Shown here piece after piece: positions 47,148-55,338 of a stretch of 64,000 bases of DNA (position 1 is its first letter; each line of letters opens with the position of its first letter). Source of the stretch: Salaquimonas pukyongi (GTDB lineage: Bacteria > Pseudomonadota > Alphaproteobacteria > Rhizobiales > Rhizobiaceae); contig NZ_CP019044.1 of the NCBI RefSeq assembly GCF_001953055.1, positions 2,294,001 through 2,358,000 of the forward strand. Reading direction: 5' to 3'. The notes below the pieces were generated by a model. The model worked only from the letters and a program-made list of their open reading frames with translations. It was not told the origin of the DNA and ran no database searches. A program made the position numbers and the translations under genes.

Positions 47148-47927
47148 ATGAAAAACGAACGGTTCACCCTGATCTCTCGTCTTGTCGATGATCTCAAGAG
47201 CGTTACCACGGACCGGCTGGTTGAAGATTTGTCGGTGTCGCGCGAGACTGTCAGGCGCGATCTGCTTGAAATGGAGGCGCTCGGCCTGCTGCGGCGCGTT
47301 CATGGTGGGGCAGTTGCGATGGATGCGGGAGCCGAACCGCCACTCAAGATCCGCAGCAAGCTCAATATCCGGGAAAAGCAGGCGGTTGCGAAGGCTGCGC
47401 GCGGTTTGATCACCGATCACAAAGTGGTTTTCTTTGACGCGGGCAGTACCACCACAATGCTCGCATCGCAGCTTGCCCAGATTCACGACCTGCACGTGAT
47501 AACCAATTCGCTCGAGGCTGCGAAAAGCCTGCAGCAAGCCTATCAAGCGAGCACAATCTCAAGCACGATCACATTGCTGGGCGGCAGTCTTGGACCCTTC
47601 AACTTTGCAACGGTCGGTTGCCAGACAATCGCTGGTATCAGACGGGTGAAAGCCGATCTGGTTTTCCTGTCTCCCACGGCAATCAGCCTGGGTGAAGGGG
47701 CGATGAACGTCATGCAGGACGAGGCCGACGTCGCCGAGGCGATGCTGGAAAACAGCCGCGAAAACGCAATTCTTGCGGATGCGACCAAGTTCTCGGCCAA
47801 AGGCTATTACCGGTATTGCGGGTTCGAGCAGATGGATACGCTCATTACCGATGCACGGATACGAAATGACGCGGCAATCGCCGAATATGTATCCAAATCG
47901 GTATCTAATCTGATTATCGCTGACTAG
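47148..47927 (+). CDS. DeoR/GlpR-family transcriptional regulator
   Basis: A 259-residue regulator with an N-terminal helix-turn-helix (TTDRLVEDLSVSRETVRRDL, then LRRVHGGAV) and a C-terminal sugar-phosphate-sensing domain (FFDAGSTTTMLASQL). DeoR-type repressors are usually released by a phosphorylated sugar, which fits the adjoining phosphatase and importer. The current TAG stop lies at the left edge of the IS481-family element, inside its CTAG target duplication. Confidence 0.9.
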   Translation: MKNERFTLISRLVDDLKSVTTDRLVEDLSVSRETVRRDLLEMEALGLLRRVHGGAVAMDAGAEPPLKIRSKLNIREKQAVAKAARGLITDHKVVFFDAGSTTTMLASQLAQIHDLHVITNSLEAAKSLQQAYQASTISSTITLLGGSLGPFNFATVGCQTIAGIRRVKADLVFLSPTAISLGEGAMNVMQDEADVAEAMLENSRENAILADATKFSAKGYYRYCGFEQMDTLITDARIRNDAAIAEYVSKSVSNLIIAD

Positions 47928-48876
47928 CTGTGGAGTCTCATAAGGTTATTCACGCCGAGCCCTGATCGGCTGATTGGCGTATTTCTATTTATGCCGGCAT
48001 GGGGCGGTGCCAATTGTAGTGGTGCAGCCATTACGGCAGTTCGGCCTTTCGCCGTTCTGAGTTTGGATAGGCGCTTGCATAGGCCTACTCGCGCAAGGAT
48101 GATTGGATGAAGCGTTCTGCCTTACCATTGGTCTTTGGCGAGTACGGCTTGGTGTAGATATGGCGAATACCGAGTGCCTTGCAGGTTTGGTTGAAAGCTT
48201 TTGAGCGATAGCATGAGCCGCGATCGGTCATCACCTGCTGGGTGGTGATGCCGTGTCGCTTGTACCAGGCGACGGCGGTTTTCAGGAAGGCAATGGCACA
48301 GTCCTTCCTTTCGCTGTCGAGCACCTGGCTGAAGGCCAGCCTTGAATGATCATCAATGGCCACATGGACAAACTCCCAGCCGATGCCGCGTGCGTTGGAC
48401 TGGCCGTGCCGGTCGCCGGTGATGCGGTGGCCGGTGCGCGAGAAGCGGCCGAGCTTCTTGATGTCCATGTGGATCAGTTCGCCGGGCTGCTCGCGTTCAT
48501 AGCGGATCACCGGTTCGGTCGGCTCCAGATCGCGCCACCGGTTCAGGCCGTGGCGCACAAGGATGCGAGCAACCGTTGCACGCGACAGGCCGGTCTCGGC
48601 GGCAATCCGGTCATAAATGCGCTTGTCGCGGCGTAGCGCCACGACCCGTGTCTCGACGCTGGCCGGCGTGCGGGACGGGCTGGAAAACGGGCGTGAGGAA
48701 CGGTCGTCAAGACCAGCACGGCCATGCAGGCGGTAACGCTGCCGCCATTTGTAGACTGTGCGTATGCTCACCCCCATCGCGCAGGACACCTCGCGAGGAT
48801 GTTCTCCGCGCTCAAGGCGCTCGATCAATATCTCTCGACCTTTCGGCGTCAAACGGGCATTCTTGTGGATGTTCAT
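47928..48876 (-). pseudogene. IS481-family transposase with stop codons and a frameshift
   Basis: The ATG at 48876 opens a helix-turn-helix (HPREVSCAMGVSIRTVYKWR) and a DDE integrase core: D in IHMDIKKLG, D in MTDRGSCYRS, E in NGKAERFIQSSL. The frame stops at TAG (48085) directly after SLRE, where the family normally continues with Trp. It goes on as AYASAYPNSERRKAELP, meets a TAA, then WLHHYNWHRP, and needs a frameshift to reach PISRSGLGVNNL. Three lesions in the last 70 codons make activity unlikely. Confidence 0.87.
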
Positions 48877-48960
48877 TCGGTCCCTCTCCTGATCACTGAT
48901 GGTTTGCAACTTCAGCTTTTCAGAATGGGTTCGAGTGAACAACCTGGTGAGAACTCACAG
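47928..48960. mobile_element. IS481-family insertion sequence, decayed (1,033 bp)
   Basis: The ends form an imperfect inverted repeat: TGTGGAGTCTCATAAGGTTA at the left and, inverted, TGTGAGTTCTCACCAGGTTG at the right, matching at 19 of the first 25 positions. CTAG flanks the element on both sides (47924-47927 and 48961-48964), the known target core of IS481. The single transposase gene is broken. The insertion split the terminal CTAG of repeat R4 from the end of the deoR gene. Confidence 0.85.
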
Positions 48961-48961
48961 C

Positions 48962-49129
48962 TAGAGCGTGTCCGGTTTAAATGGAAGCAGTTTGCATGGA
49001 TGGACTTTTCGCCTCTGGCAAGGAGAATACCGCTGCAGGATGTTTATCCATCCTGCGAGGGTTTCGACGACGCCAGAGGCGAAAAGTCCATCCGTTCAAA
49101 CTGCTTCCAGCTAACCAGGACACGCTCTA
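48962..49129. repeat. Mosaic palindromic repeat R4 (B module only, 168 bp)
   Basis: Both ends are B-type arms: TAGAGCGTGTCCGGTTTAAA on the left and, inverted, TAGAGCGTGTCCTGGTTAGC on the right. The centre is the hairpin GCAGGATG-tttatc-CATCCTGC. The left TAG is part of the CTAG duplicated by the IS481-family element. The right end lies six bases from the stop of the rpiR-type gene. Confidence 0.9.
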
Positions 49130-49135
49130 GAATCT

Positions 49136-50005
49136 TCAAAACAGCTTGAGACGGCGTGCGTTTTTCTTCCAGCTTGCAAGGCGCTTCCTTGCCTTTTCTG
49201 GTGTCGCATTGGCCGCATAGTCAACGAGAAGCCCGAGAGTCACATTCAGGCCGATTGTTGATTCAAGATACAGGCCCGAATTGGATGGTGCGTAAAGACA
49301 TGCGTCTGCAATTTCAGCGCTCCAATGACAGAATTCGTCGGAAACTACGATGAGTGATCGCCCTTGCTGTTTCGCTATGCGCGCAAGCTCCTGACCCTCC
49401 GTCGCGTATGGCACAACATCAACGATAAGGAGACACTCCTCAGATATTCCGGGCGATTCCCTGTCCAGCCACTCACCCAACATGCCGTCATGAGGAGATA
49501 GATACTGCGTATGCGCTCTGGCAATCGAAAGCCTGCGCGTAAAGTCTTCAGCAAGCCCTCGCACCGATTGGAATCCAGTCACATAAACTCGTTTGGATTT
49601 TGATATTAGATGGCGCGCAACTTCCCAATGTGTGTTGCCAGTCTGTTGAAAAACGGAGCGAATGATAGAAAGCTCGGCTTCCATCACTTGTGACATTTTG
49701 CTGTCGATATCGGCACTTGGGGCTACCGGCGCACCACCCATTGCATAATGTTCACGCAAAAGCTCTTTTAAGTGCTTGGTTCCGTCATATCCAAGGCGCC
49801 GCAGGAGCCGGCCTACTGTTATTTCACTAACACCAATCCTTGCGGCGAGCGATTTCCCCGTTTCGGGACCAATGGATTGCACGTTCAACAAGATATACTG
49901 TGCAACCTTTGCCTCCTGCTTGGGCAGTTTCGGCAGGGCTTGTTCGATTTTGCCAACAAAGTCACCAAGTGGTCCTTGCGGAAAGGACGCAAAACCCTCG
50001 CTCAT
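49136..50005 (-). CDS. MurR/RpiR-family transcriptional regulator
   Basis: A 289-residue regulator with an N-terminal RpiR helix-turn-helix (LAARIGVSEITVGRLLRRLG) and a C-terminal SIS domain (RVYVTGFQSVRGLAEDFTRR, RSLIVVSDEFCHWS). SIS domains usually bind a phosphosugar, although members next to peptide or amine importers also exist. It is divergent from the pot-like operon and most likely controls it. Its GC content is lower than that of genes outside the 46-55 kb segment. Confidence 0.88.
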   Translation of the reverse strand: MSEGFASFPQGPLGDFVGKIEQALPKLPKQEAKVAQYILLNVQSIGPETGKSLAARIGVSEITVGRLLRRLGYDGTKHLKELLREHYAMGGAPVAPSADIDSKMSQVMEAELSIIRSVFQQTGNTHWEVARHLISKSKRVYVTGFQSVRGLAEDFTRRLSIARAHTQYLSPHDGMLGEWLDRESPGISEECLLIVDVVPYATEGQELARIAKQQGRSLIVVSDEFCHWSAEIADACLYAPSNSGLYLESTIGLNVTLGLLVDYAANATPEKARKRLASWKKNARRLKLF

Positions 50006-50027
50006 GTTTCACTCCAAAATTTGATAC

Positions 50028-50058
50028 TATAATAACATTTGACAAAAACGTCATTATT
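50028..50058. promoter_or_regulatory. Divergent promoter region with candidate RpiR operator
   Basis: The 115-bp gap between rpiR and potD is AT-rich. It contains TATAAT at 50028-50033 and an approximate palindrome centred on TGAC-aaaaac-GTCA (50040-50053), with AATAA and TTATT beyond. Symmetry at this position between divergent genes makes it the natural regulator site, but the exact promoter elements are uncertain. Confidence 0.4.
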
Positions 50059-50120
50059 AAATCATTCTGGGAAAGGCAAGCGATAGTATGTCAACGATGT
50101 GAAGCAAAGGGAGGTGTTCA

Positions 50121-51164
50121 ATGAAAAATTCGCTTAGACAACTCAAAACCGCGTTCTTCGGGAGTGTTGCGTTGCTGATTGGAGCGGCAGTTGCCCATGC
50201 CGAAGGAGAGCTCAATCTTTACAACTGGGGTGACTACATAAACCCGAAAGTTCTAACCAAATTCACCGAGGAGACGGGAATCAAGGTTAACCTTGATACC
50301 TACGGAACAAACGAAGAAATGCTTGCCAAAATCCAGGCAGGTGCATCCGGCTACGACATTGTTTTTCCGTCTGTACACATGCACGACATCATGCAGCAAC
50401 TCGGGCTTTTGGCTAAAACCAACATCGGCAGCGATCCCGATTTCAAGAATATCGACAAACAGTTCCTGCGATCAAAGATGGATCCCAATGCAGAGTATTG
50501 TCTGCCCTATGCATGGGGCACCGTCGGTATCGCCTACAACAAGAAATTGGTTCCTGAAATCAAAGGATGGGCAGACTTGTTCGAACTGGCCGAAAACGGT
50601 GAGAAGATCATTCTGCTTGACGACCTGCGCGAAACAATCGGCATCGGTCATATCATGAACGGCACTTCAGTGAACTCGACCGACGAAGCCGAGATCAAGG
50701 CTGCTGCCGATTACATCCTGGCCCACAAGGAGAATGTTACAGCCTTTACCTACGACAGTATCCCACTCGTTCAGTCCGGAGATGTTGCCGCGGCCCATTG
50801 GTATGTCGGCGCGAATATATTCGTGAAGCAATCGCCGGACACGTTAAAATACATTATCCCTGAAGAGGGAGCGACAATGTATCAGGAAGACATGTGCGTT
50901 CTTGAAAAAGCACCCAACAAGGAAAATGCCGTCAAGTTCATGAAATTCTATCTCCAACCCGAGATTGCGGCATTAAACGTCGAGCAGCAGCTCAACGGAA
51001 CACCAAATGTGCCGGCGCTTGAACTTATTCCTGAAGACATTGCCAACAACGAGAGCATTTATCCACCGCAATCGGTGATGGATAAACTCCAGATATTTGT
51101 CGATCTTGGCCCTGACCTCCAATTGTACAACAGAGAATGGACCCGGATCAAAACTGCGCAGTAA
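50121..51164 (+). CDS. potD: Spermidine/putrescine-type periplasmic binding protein
   Basis: A 347-residue PotD-like binding protein with signal peptide (MKNSLRQLKTAFFGSVALLI, cleaved near AHA). The mature start is EGELNLYNWGDYINPKVL, followed by VFPSVHMHDIM and LPYAWGTVGIAYNK, classic for this family. A strong ribosome-binding site (GGGAGG) precedes the ATG. It is the first gene of the operon. The presence of a peptidase in the operon means the ligand may be a polyamine or amino acid conjugate instead of free polyamine. Confidence 0.9.
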   Translation: MKNSLRQLKTAFFGSVALLIGAAVAHAEGELNLYNWGDYINPKVLTKFTEETGIKVNLDTYGTNEEMLAKIQAGASGYDIVFPSVHMHDIMQQLGLLAKTNIGSDPDFKNIDKQFLRSKMDPNAEYCLPYAWGTVGIAYNKKLVPEIKGWADLFELAENGEKIILLDDLRETIGIGHIMNGTSVNSTDEAEIKAAADYILAHKENVTAFTYDSIPLVQSGDVAAAHWYVGANIFVKQSPDTLKYIIPEEGATMYQEDMCVLEKAPNKENAVKFMKFYLQPEIAALNVEQQLNGTPNVPALELIPEDIANNESIYPPQSVMDKLQIFVDLGPDLQLYNREWTRIKTAQ

Positions 51165-51187
51165 ACTGGTAAAGCGTCTCAAGGAGT

Positions 51188-51208
51188 GCGCGTCGTTTGG
51201 CGACGCGC
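51188..51208. promoter_or_regulatory. Intercistronic stem-loop between potD and potA
   Basis: GCGCGTCG-tttgg-CGACGCGC forms a perfect 8-bp stem with a 5-base loop in the 75-bp gap after the binding-protein gene. Such hairpins commonly keep binding-protein mRNA more abundant than the transporter message. No T run follows, so a simple terminator is unlikely. Confidence 0.55.
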
Positions 51209-51239
51209 GCTACTTGTCAAACCTGCGTAGGATTCGACA

Positions 51240-52343
51240 ATGAAAAATTTGCTGCAAATTGAAAAAGCAACGAAGCGGTTCCAGGCGCCTGAAGGTGGCT
51301 TAATTACAGCGTTGGACAACGTCTCCCTTACGATCACCCATAATGAATTTCTCACGCTTTTGGGGCCGTCAGGATGCGGAAAGACAACGCTGCTGCGGGC
51401 CATAAGCGGCTTTGAGGATCTGGACTCCGGAGAAATCTACATTGATGGCGAAGCGATGGGCACACGCGCTGCCCATCGCCGCCCGGTCAACACCGTGTTT
51501 CAGAAATATGCTCTCTTTCCACATTTGAATGTGTCAAGAAATGTGGCCTACAGCATGGAGGTCGCAGGCCTCGAAAAGCGAGAAGTCACCGAACGAGTTG
51601 GCAAAATTCTCGAACTTGTCGGCCTTGTTGGAATGGGCGAGCGAAAAATTTCACAGTTGTCAGGTGGACAACAGCAGCGGGTTGCACTTGCTCGATCTCT
51701 CGTTGCCCAGCCGAAAATCCTCCTTCTGGATGAACCGCTTTCAGCACTCGACAAGAATCTACGCCACAAGATGCAACAAGAACTTAAATCACTTCAACAC
51801 GAACTGGGCATCTCGTTTGTGTTTGTAACTCATGACCAGGAAGAAGCACTGGTAATGTCGGATCGGATCGCAGTTCTAAACGACGGTCTAATCCAGCAAT
51901 TGGACAAACCCGAAGCGCTTTATCATCGTCCAAAAAATGAATTCGTTGCGCGCTTCATAGGAGAGAGCAATCTGTTTCCAGGGCGCGTTCTGTCTTCGAC
52001 TCAGGCAGGCTTGAAAATCAAGCTGGCAGGCGGGGACACTATCGCCGTTGCATCAAGCAAATGCCCTGCGGGAACTGAAGTCAAAGTGCTAATTCGTCCT
52101 GAGAAAGTGACGCTCGCAAAAGGCAAGGCAAGTGACGGGCTAAAGGTCTCCGGTCACGTGTTGGAACATTACTTTGTTGGTACGGACTACCAGTTGGTTG
52201 TGGCGGTCGAAGGGTTAGGCCGCGTCAAGGCAACTGTCCGAAATCCTGCCAATGATGCGGTGCAAACGGATGGCTCCAGGATTACACTCTTCCTTCCTCA
52301 TGAAGCCATGCATGTCATTCCTGTCAGCGGGATGGGTTCATGA
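51240..52343 (+). CDS. potA: Spermidine/putrescine-type ABC ATPase
   Basis: A 367-residue ATPase with Walker A GPSGCGKTTLL, Q-loop VFQKYALFPHL, signature LSGGQQQRVALA, Walker B LLLDEPLSALDKN and H-loop FVTHDQEEAL. A C-terminal TOBE domain (residues 280-365) is typical of PotA. Its stop overlaps the potB start by four bases. It energises import through PotB and PotC. Confidence 0.92.
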   Translation: MKNLLQIEKATKRFQAPEGGLITALDNVSLTITHNEFLTLLGPSGCGKTTLLRAISGFEDLDSGEIYIDGEAMGTRAAHRRPVNTVFQKYALFPHLNVSRNVAYSMEVAGLEKREVTERVGKILELVGLVGMGERKISQLSGGQQQRVALARSLVAQPKILLLDEPLSALDKNLRHKMQQELKSLQHELGISFVFVTHDQEEALVMSDRIAVLNDGLIQQLDKPEALYHRPKNEFVARFIGESNLFPGRVLSSTQAGLKIKLAGGDTIAVASSKCPAGTEVKVLIRPEKVTLAKGKASDGLKVSGHVLEHYFVGTDYQLVVAVEGLGRVKATVRNPANDAVQTDGSRITLFLPHEAMHVIPVSGMGS

Positions 52344-53275
52344 CAACAATGAATCGGAGTTCTGAACAGCGGAAAAAAATCGCATTGATCGGCCTGCTGA
52401 GTGCACCAACGATTTTCCTGTTTATCTTTTTTGTTTGTCCACTAATCATCATGGTGTTGTACAGCTGGCTCACCCCGGGTCTCTACGGCGGAGTTGAATG
52501 GCAACTGTCCACATTGAATTATGGGCGAATTTTCGGGTGGGCAGACACAAAGTACGAGCGATTTGATCCGGTATACATTCAGATATTCCTGAACTCGGTT
52601 CGTTTGGCCGCGACAACGGCGCTGCTAAGTCTAGTCGTTTGCTATCCCGTTGCATTTTGGGTTGCAAAACTGCCGGAAAGTCAGAAGAATTTTGTGATCT
52701 TCCTGATTACGTTGCCATTTTTCATCAGTCTGATCGTCCGTCTCTTTGCATGGGTGTTGATACTCCGGCCAACCGGCTTTCTCAATCAGGCCCTTATGGG
52801 AGCAGGATTAATTTCACGGCCGCTGGAGATTATATTTACCGACACGGCGGTGATAGTCGGTATGGTTTATGTCTTTATCCCGTTCATGTTCTTGCCTCTG
52901 TATGCCAGCATAGAAAAGCTGGACGATGCCCTTATGGAAGCTTCGCAAGACCTGGGCGCCAACCGGTTCCAGACCTTTCGCCGTATTATCCTGCCGATGA
53001 CCCTTCCGGGAATAATAGGCGGATCCATCATCGTATTCATTCCCTCACTCGGCAATTTCATCGTCCCGTCGCTTCTCGGCGGCGCGAAAGTCGTCATGAT
53101 TGGAAATCTGATTGAGCAGCAATTCCTTTCGGCGCGCAACTGGCCGTTCGGATCTGCGCTAGGAATGATGGTGATGGCAGCCGTACTTGTTCTTCTGATG
53201 CTCTATGTACGTATCCTCAGTCGCGATGAGGAACAGACAGCGGCTCCAGCGGTCAAAGAAGGATTGGATGCATGA
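52340..53275 (+). CDS. potB: Spermidine/putrescine-type ABC permease
   Basis: A 311-residue permease with six hydrophobic segments and the EAA loop LMEASQDLGANRFQTFRRIILP. The N-terminal SAPTIFLFIFFVCPLIIMV helix and the large first periplasmic loop are usual for PotB. It overlaps potA and potC by four bases each. Confidence 0.92.
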   Translation: MTTMNRSSEQRKKIALIGLLSAPTIFLFIFFVCPLIIMVLYSWLTPGLYGGVEWQLSTLNYGRIFGWADTKYERFDPVYIQIFLNSVRLAATTALLSLVVCYPVAFWVAKLPESQKNFVIFLITLPFFISLIVRLFAWVLILRPTGFLNQALMGAGLISRPLEIIFTDTAVIVGMVYVFIPFMFLPLYASIEKLDDALMEASQDLGANRFQTFRRIILPMTLPGIIGGSIIVFIPSLGNFIVPSLLGGAKVVMIGNLIEQQFLSARNWPFGSALGMMVMAAVLVLLMLYVRILSRDEEQTAAPAVKEGLDA

Positions 53276-54102
53276 GGAAGAATTTCAGATGGAGCCAGTT
53301 CGCGCTGTCAACCTATGGCTGGCTGTTCCTTGGCTTTATCTATGCTCCAATCATTCTGATCTGCGTCTTTTCCTTTAACGCAAACCCGGTAAATATGATG
53401 ATCTGGGAAGGCTTTACGTTTGACTGGTATCGGACGATTTTTGGCCTCTCAACCAAGCTTGATGAGCTCACTCTCTATGTAGAATCAACCGACAAACTCT
53501 ACAGTGCAGTACTGAACAGTTTGATCGTTGCTTCAATCACTACTCTCATTTCAACCGTATCTGGTACCTCGATTGCGCTGGCTGTTGCACGGTTCCGTTT
53601 TAAGCTGAAAACCTTCTACCGGGCCCTGATGTTCATGCCCATGATAATGCCAGACATCATTCTGGGGATCGCTCTGTTGATATTCTTTGTCTCCTTTGGA
53701 ATAGGACTGGGCCTGCATTCCATAATCATCGGTCACTGCACTTTCCTCGCCAGCTACGTCTTTATTGTCGTCAGTGCCCGAATTGCCGATATGGACGAAA
53801 GCCTGGAAGAAGCATCCGGTGATCTCGGTGCTGATGGGTGGGTGACATTCCGTAGGATAACACTACCGATGATCGCGCCAGGGGTATTGGGCGGCGCTTT
53901 GCTGGCTTTCATTATCTCCATGGATGATCTCGTAATCACCTATTTCATCGCCGGCGTCGATTCGACCACACTTCCAGTCCATATCTATGGAATGTTGCGC
54001 CGCGGCATCAAGCCGGAGATCAATGCGATTGCAACAATCATGCTTTTATTTTCTTTTTTGATCGCATCCGTTGGGCTCTACATGCGGGGGCGAAACCGGT
54101 GA
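53272..54102 (+). CDS. potC: Spermidine/putrescine-type ABC permease
   Basis: A 276-residue permease with six hydrophobic segments and the EAA loop EEASGDLGADGWVTFRRITLP. The segments FLGFIYAPIILICVFSFNA and FIISMDDLVITYF are characteristic of PotC. Four-base overlaps on both sides show tight coupling with potB and the peptidase gene. Confidence 0.92.
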   Translation: MRKNFRWSQFALSTYGWLFLGFIYAPIILICVFSFNANPVNMMIWEGFTFDWYRTIFGLSTKLDELTLYVESTDKLYSAVLNSLIVASITTLISTVSGTSIALAVARFRFKLKTFYRALMFMPMIMPDIILGIALLIFFVSFGIGLGLHSIIIGHCTFLASYVFIVVSARIADMDESLEEASGDLGADGWVTFRRITLPMIAPGVLGGALLAFIISMDDLVITYFIAGVDSTTLPVHIYGMLRRGIKPEINAIATIMLLFSFLIASVGLYMRGRNR

Positions 54103-55208
54103 TCAACCGAGCAAAAAAAGGGCGCGCAAGAGACTTTGGGCTTGAGTTTTCCGGAGTGCCCGGATCACACAATGCAATTACGGATGTAGACGGCGTCTTG
54201 GTCGGCTACGAAACACTGTCATCACACAACAATTCCGCTTTGGAAACAAACGGTATCCCGATCCAAACCGGGGTCACGGCCATTCTGCCAAGAGGCACCT
54301 CAAGAGTGCCAAAGCCGGTTTGGGCTGGAATTCATGCATTCAACGGAAACGGAGAAATGACCGGAAGTCATTGGATCCGTGACGGAGGATACTTCGTGGG
54401 ACCAGTCATGATCACGAACAGTCATAGCGTCGGTGCCGTTCATGACGCAGCAACCCGATGGATCATAGACACATATGCGGACGCCTGGCACGACAATCAT
54501 CTTTGGGCAATGCCGGTAGTCGCCGAAACCTATGATGGTGTTCTTAACGATATCAATGGGCAGCATGTTCGCCCGGAACATGCATACAAAGCTCTTCAAT
54601 CGGCAAAAGCAGGACACATCGCTGAGGGAAATGTCGGAGGGGGAGCCGGCATGATCTGCTATGAATTCAAGGGCGGAACAGGGACCGCCTCGCGTCAGAT
54701 TGAAATCGATGGCCAGACCTTTCTGCTTGGCGTTTTGGTGCAGGCCAATCATGGCCTCAGGCCCTGGTTAAAAATACAAGGTCAGACTGTCGGCCCCCAA
54801 ATGATGCAGAATCGAATTCCGGGTATTGATGGAGAGCGCGGCTCAATCATCGCGGTGCTGGCAACAGACATGCCACTTCAACCTCTGCAACTCAACAAAC
54901 TGGCACGTCGCGGGGCGATAGGAATCGGCAGAGGCGGGACCGCTGGAGGGAACAATTCTGGAGATATTTTTCTGGCCTTCAGTACAGCAAACGAAATGGA
55001 ACTTCCGCAGCTTTCCGGCCCGTGGCGGCAGTTTGTTTCGCTCAATGACGAATTGCTCGATGCGGTCTATATGGCTGCAATCGACGCGATTGAAGAAGCA
55101 ATTGTCAATGCAATGGTAGCTGCAGAGCCGGTTCCCACCGCACGCCCAGCAGGACATTTTTGCCAGGTATTGGATATCGAACTATTGAAAAAGGCCTTAG
55201 GGAACTGA
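54099..55208 (+). CDS. P1-family (DmpA/BapA-like) aminopeptidase
   Basis: A 369-residue N-terminal-nucleophile peptidase. The self-cleavage site and catalytic serine lie in GGTAGGNNSGDIFLAF, with the nucleophile in NSGD. The opening NAITDVDGVLVGYETL and GNVGGGAGMICYEFKGG are family features. Relatives cleave D-amino acids or beta-amino acids from peptide N-termini after autoproteolysis. No signal peptide is visible, so it should act in the cytoplasm on imported material. Its start overlaps potC by four bases, which ties it to the transporter. Confidence 0.9.
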   Translation: MINRAKKGRARDFGLEFSGVPGSHNAITDVDGVLVGYETLSSHNNSALETNGIPIQTGVTAILPRGTSRVPKPVWAGIHAFNGNGEMTGSHWIRDGGYFVGPVMITNSHSVGAVHDAATRWIIDTYADAWHDNHLWAMPVVAETYDGVLNDINGQHVRPEHAYKALQSAKAGHIAEGNVGGGAGMICYEFKGGTGTASRQIEIDGQTFLLGVLVQANHGLRPWLKIQGQTVGPQMMQNRIPGIDGERGSIIAVLATDMPLQPLQLNKLARRGAIGIGRGGTAGGNNSGDIFLAFSTANEMELPQLSGPWRQFVSLNDELLDAVYMAAIDAIEEAIVNAMVAAEPVPTARPAGHFCQVLDIELLKKALGN

Positions 55209-55338
55209 CCTGCTTCCAAGAAGCCGGTCCGAACCGATTGCAATTTTTTGGTTGCATCGAAGTCCAACGCGCCAACCCGCAGATAAGACGGCACAACAAA
55301 AAAGATAGCCGCAAACACCGCAAAATCGGCAGACTGGG

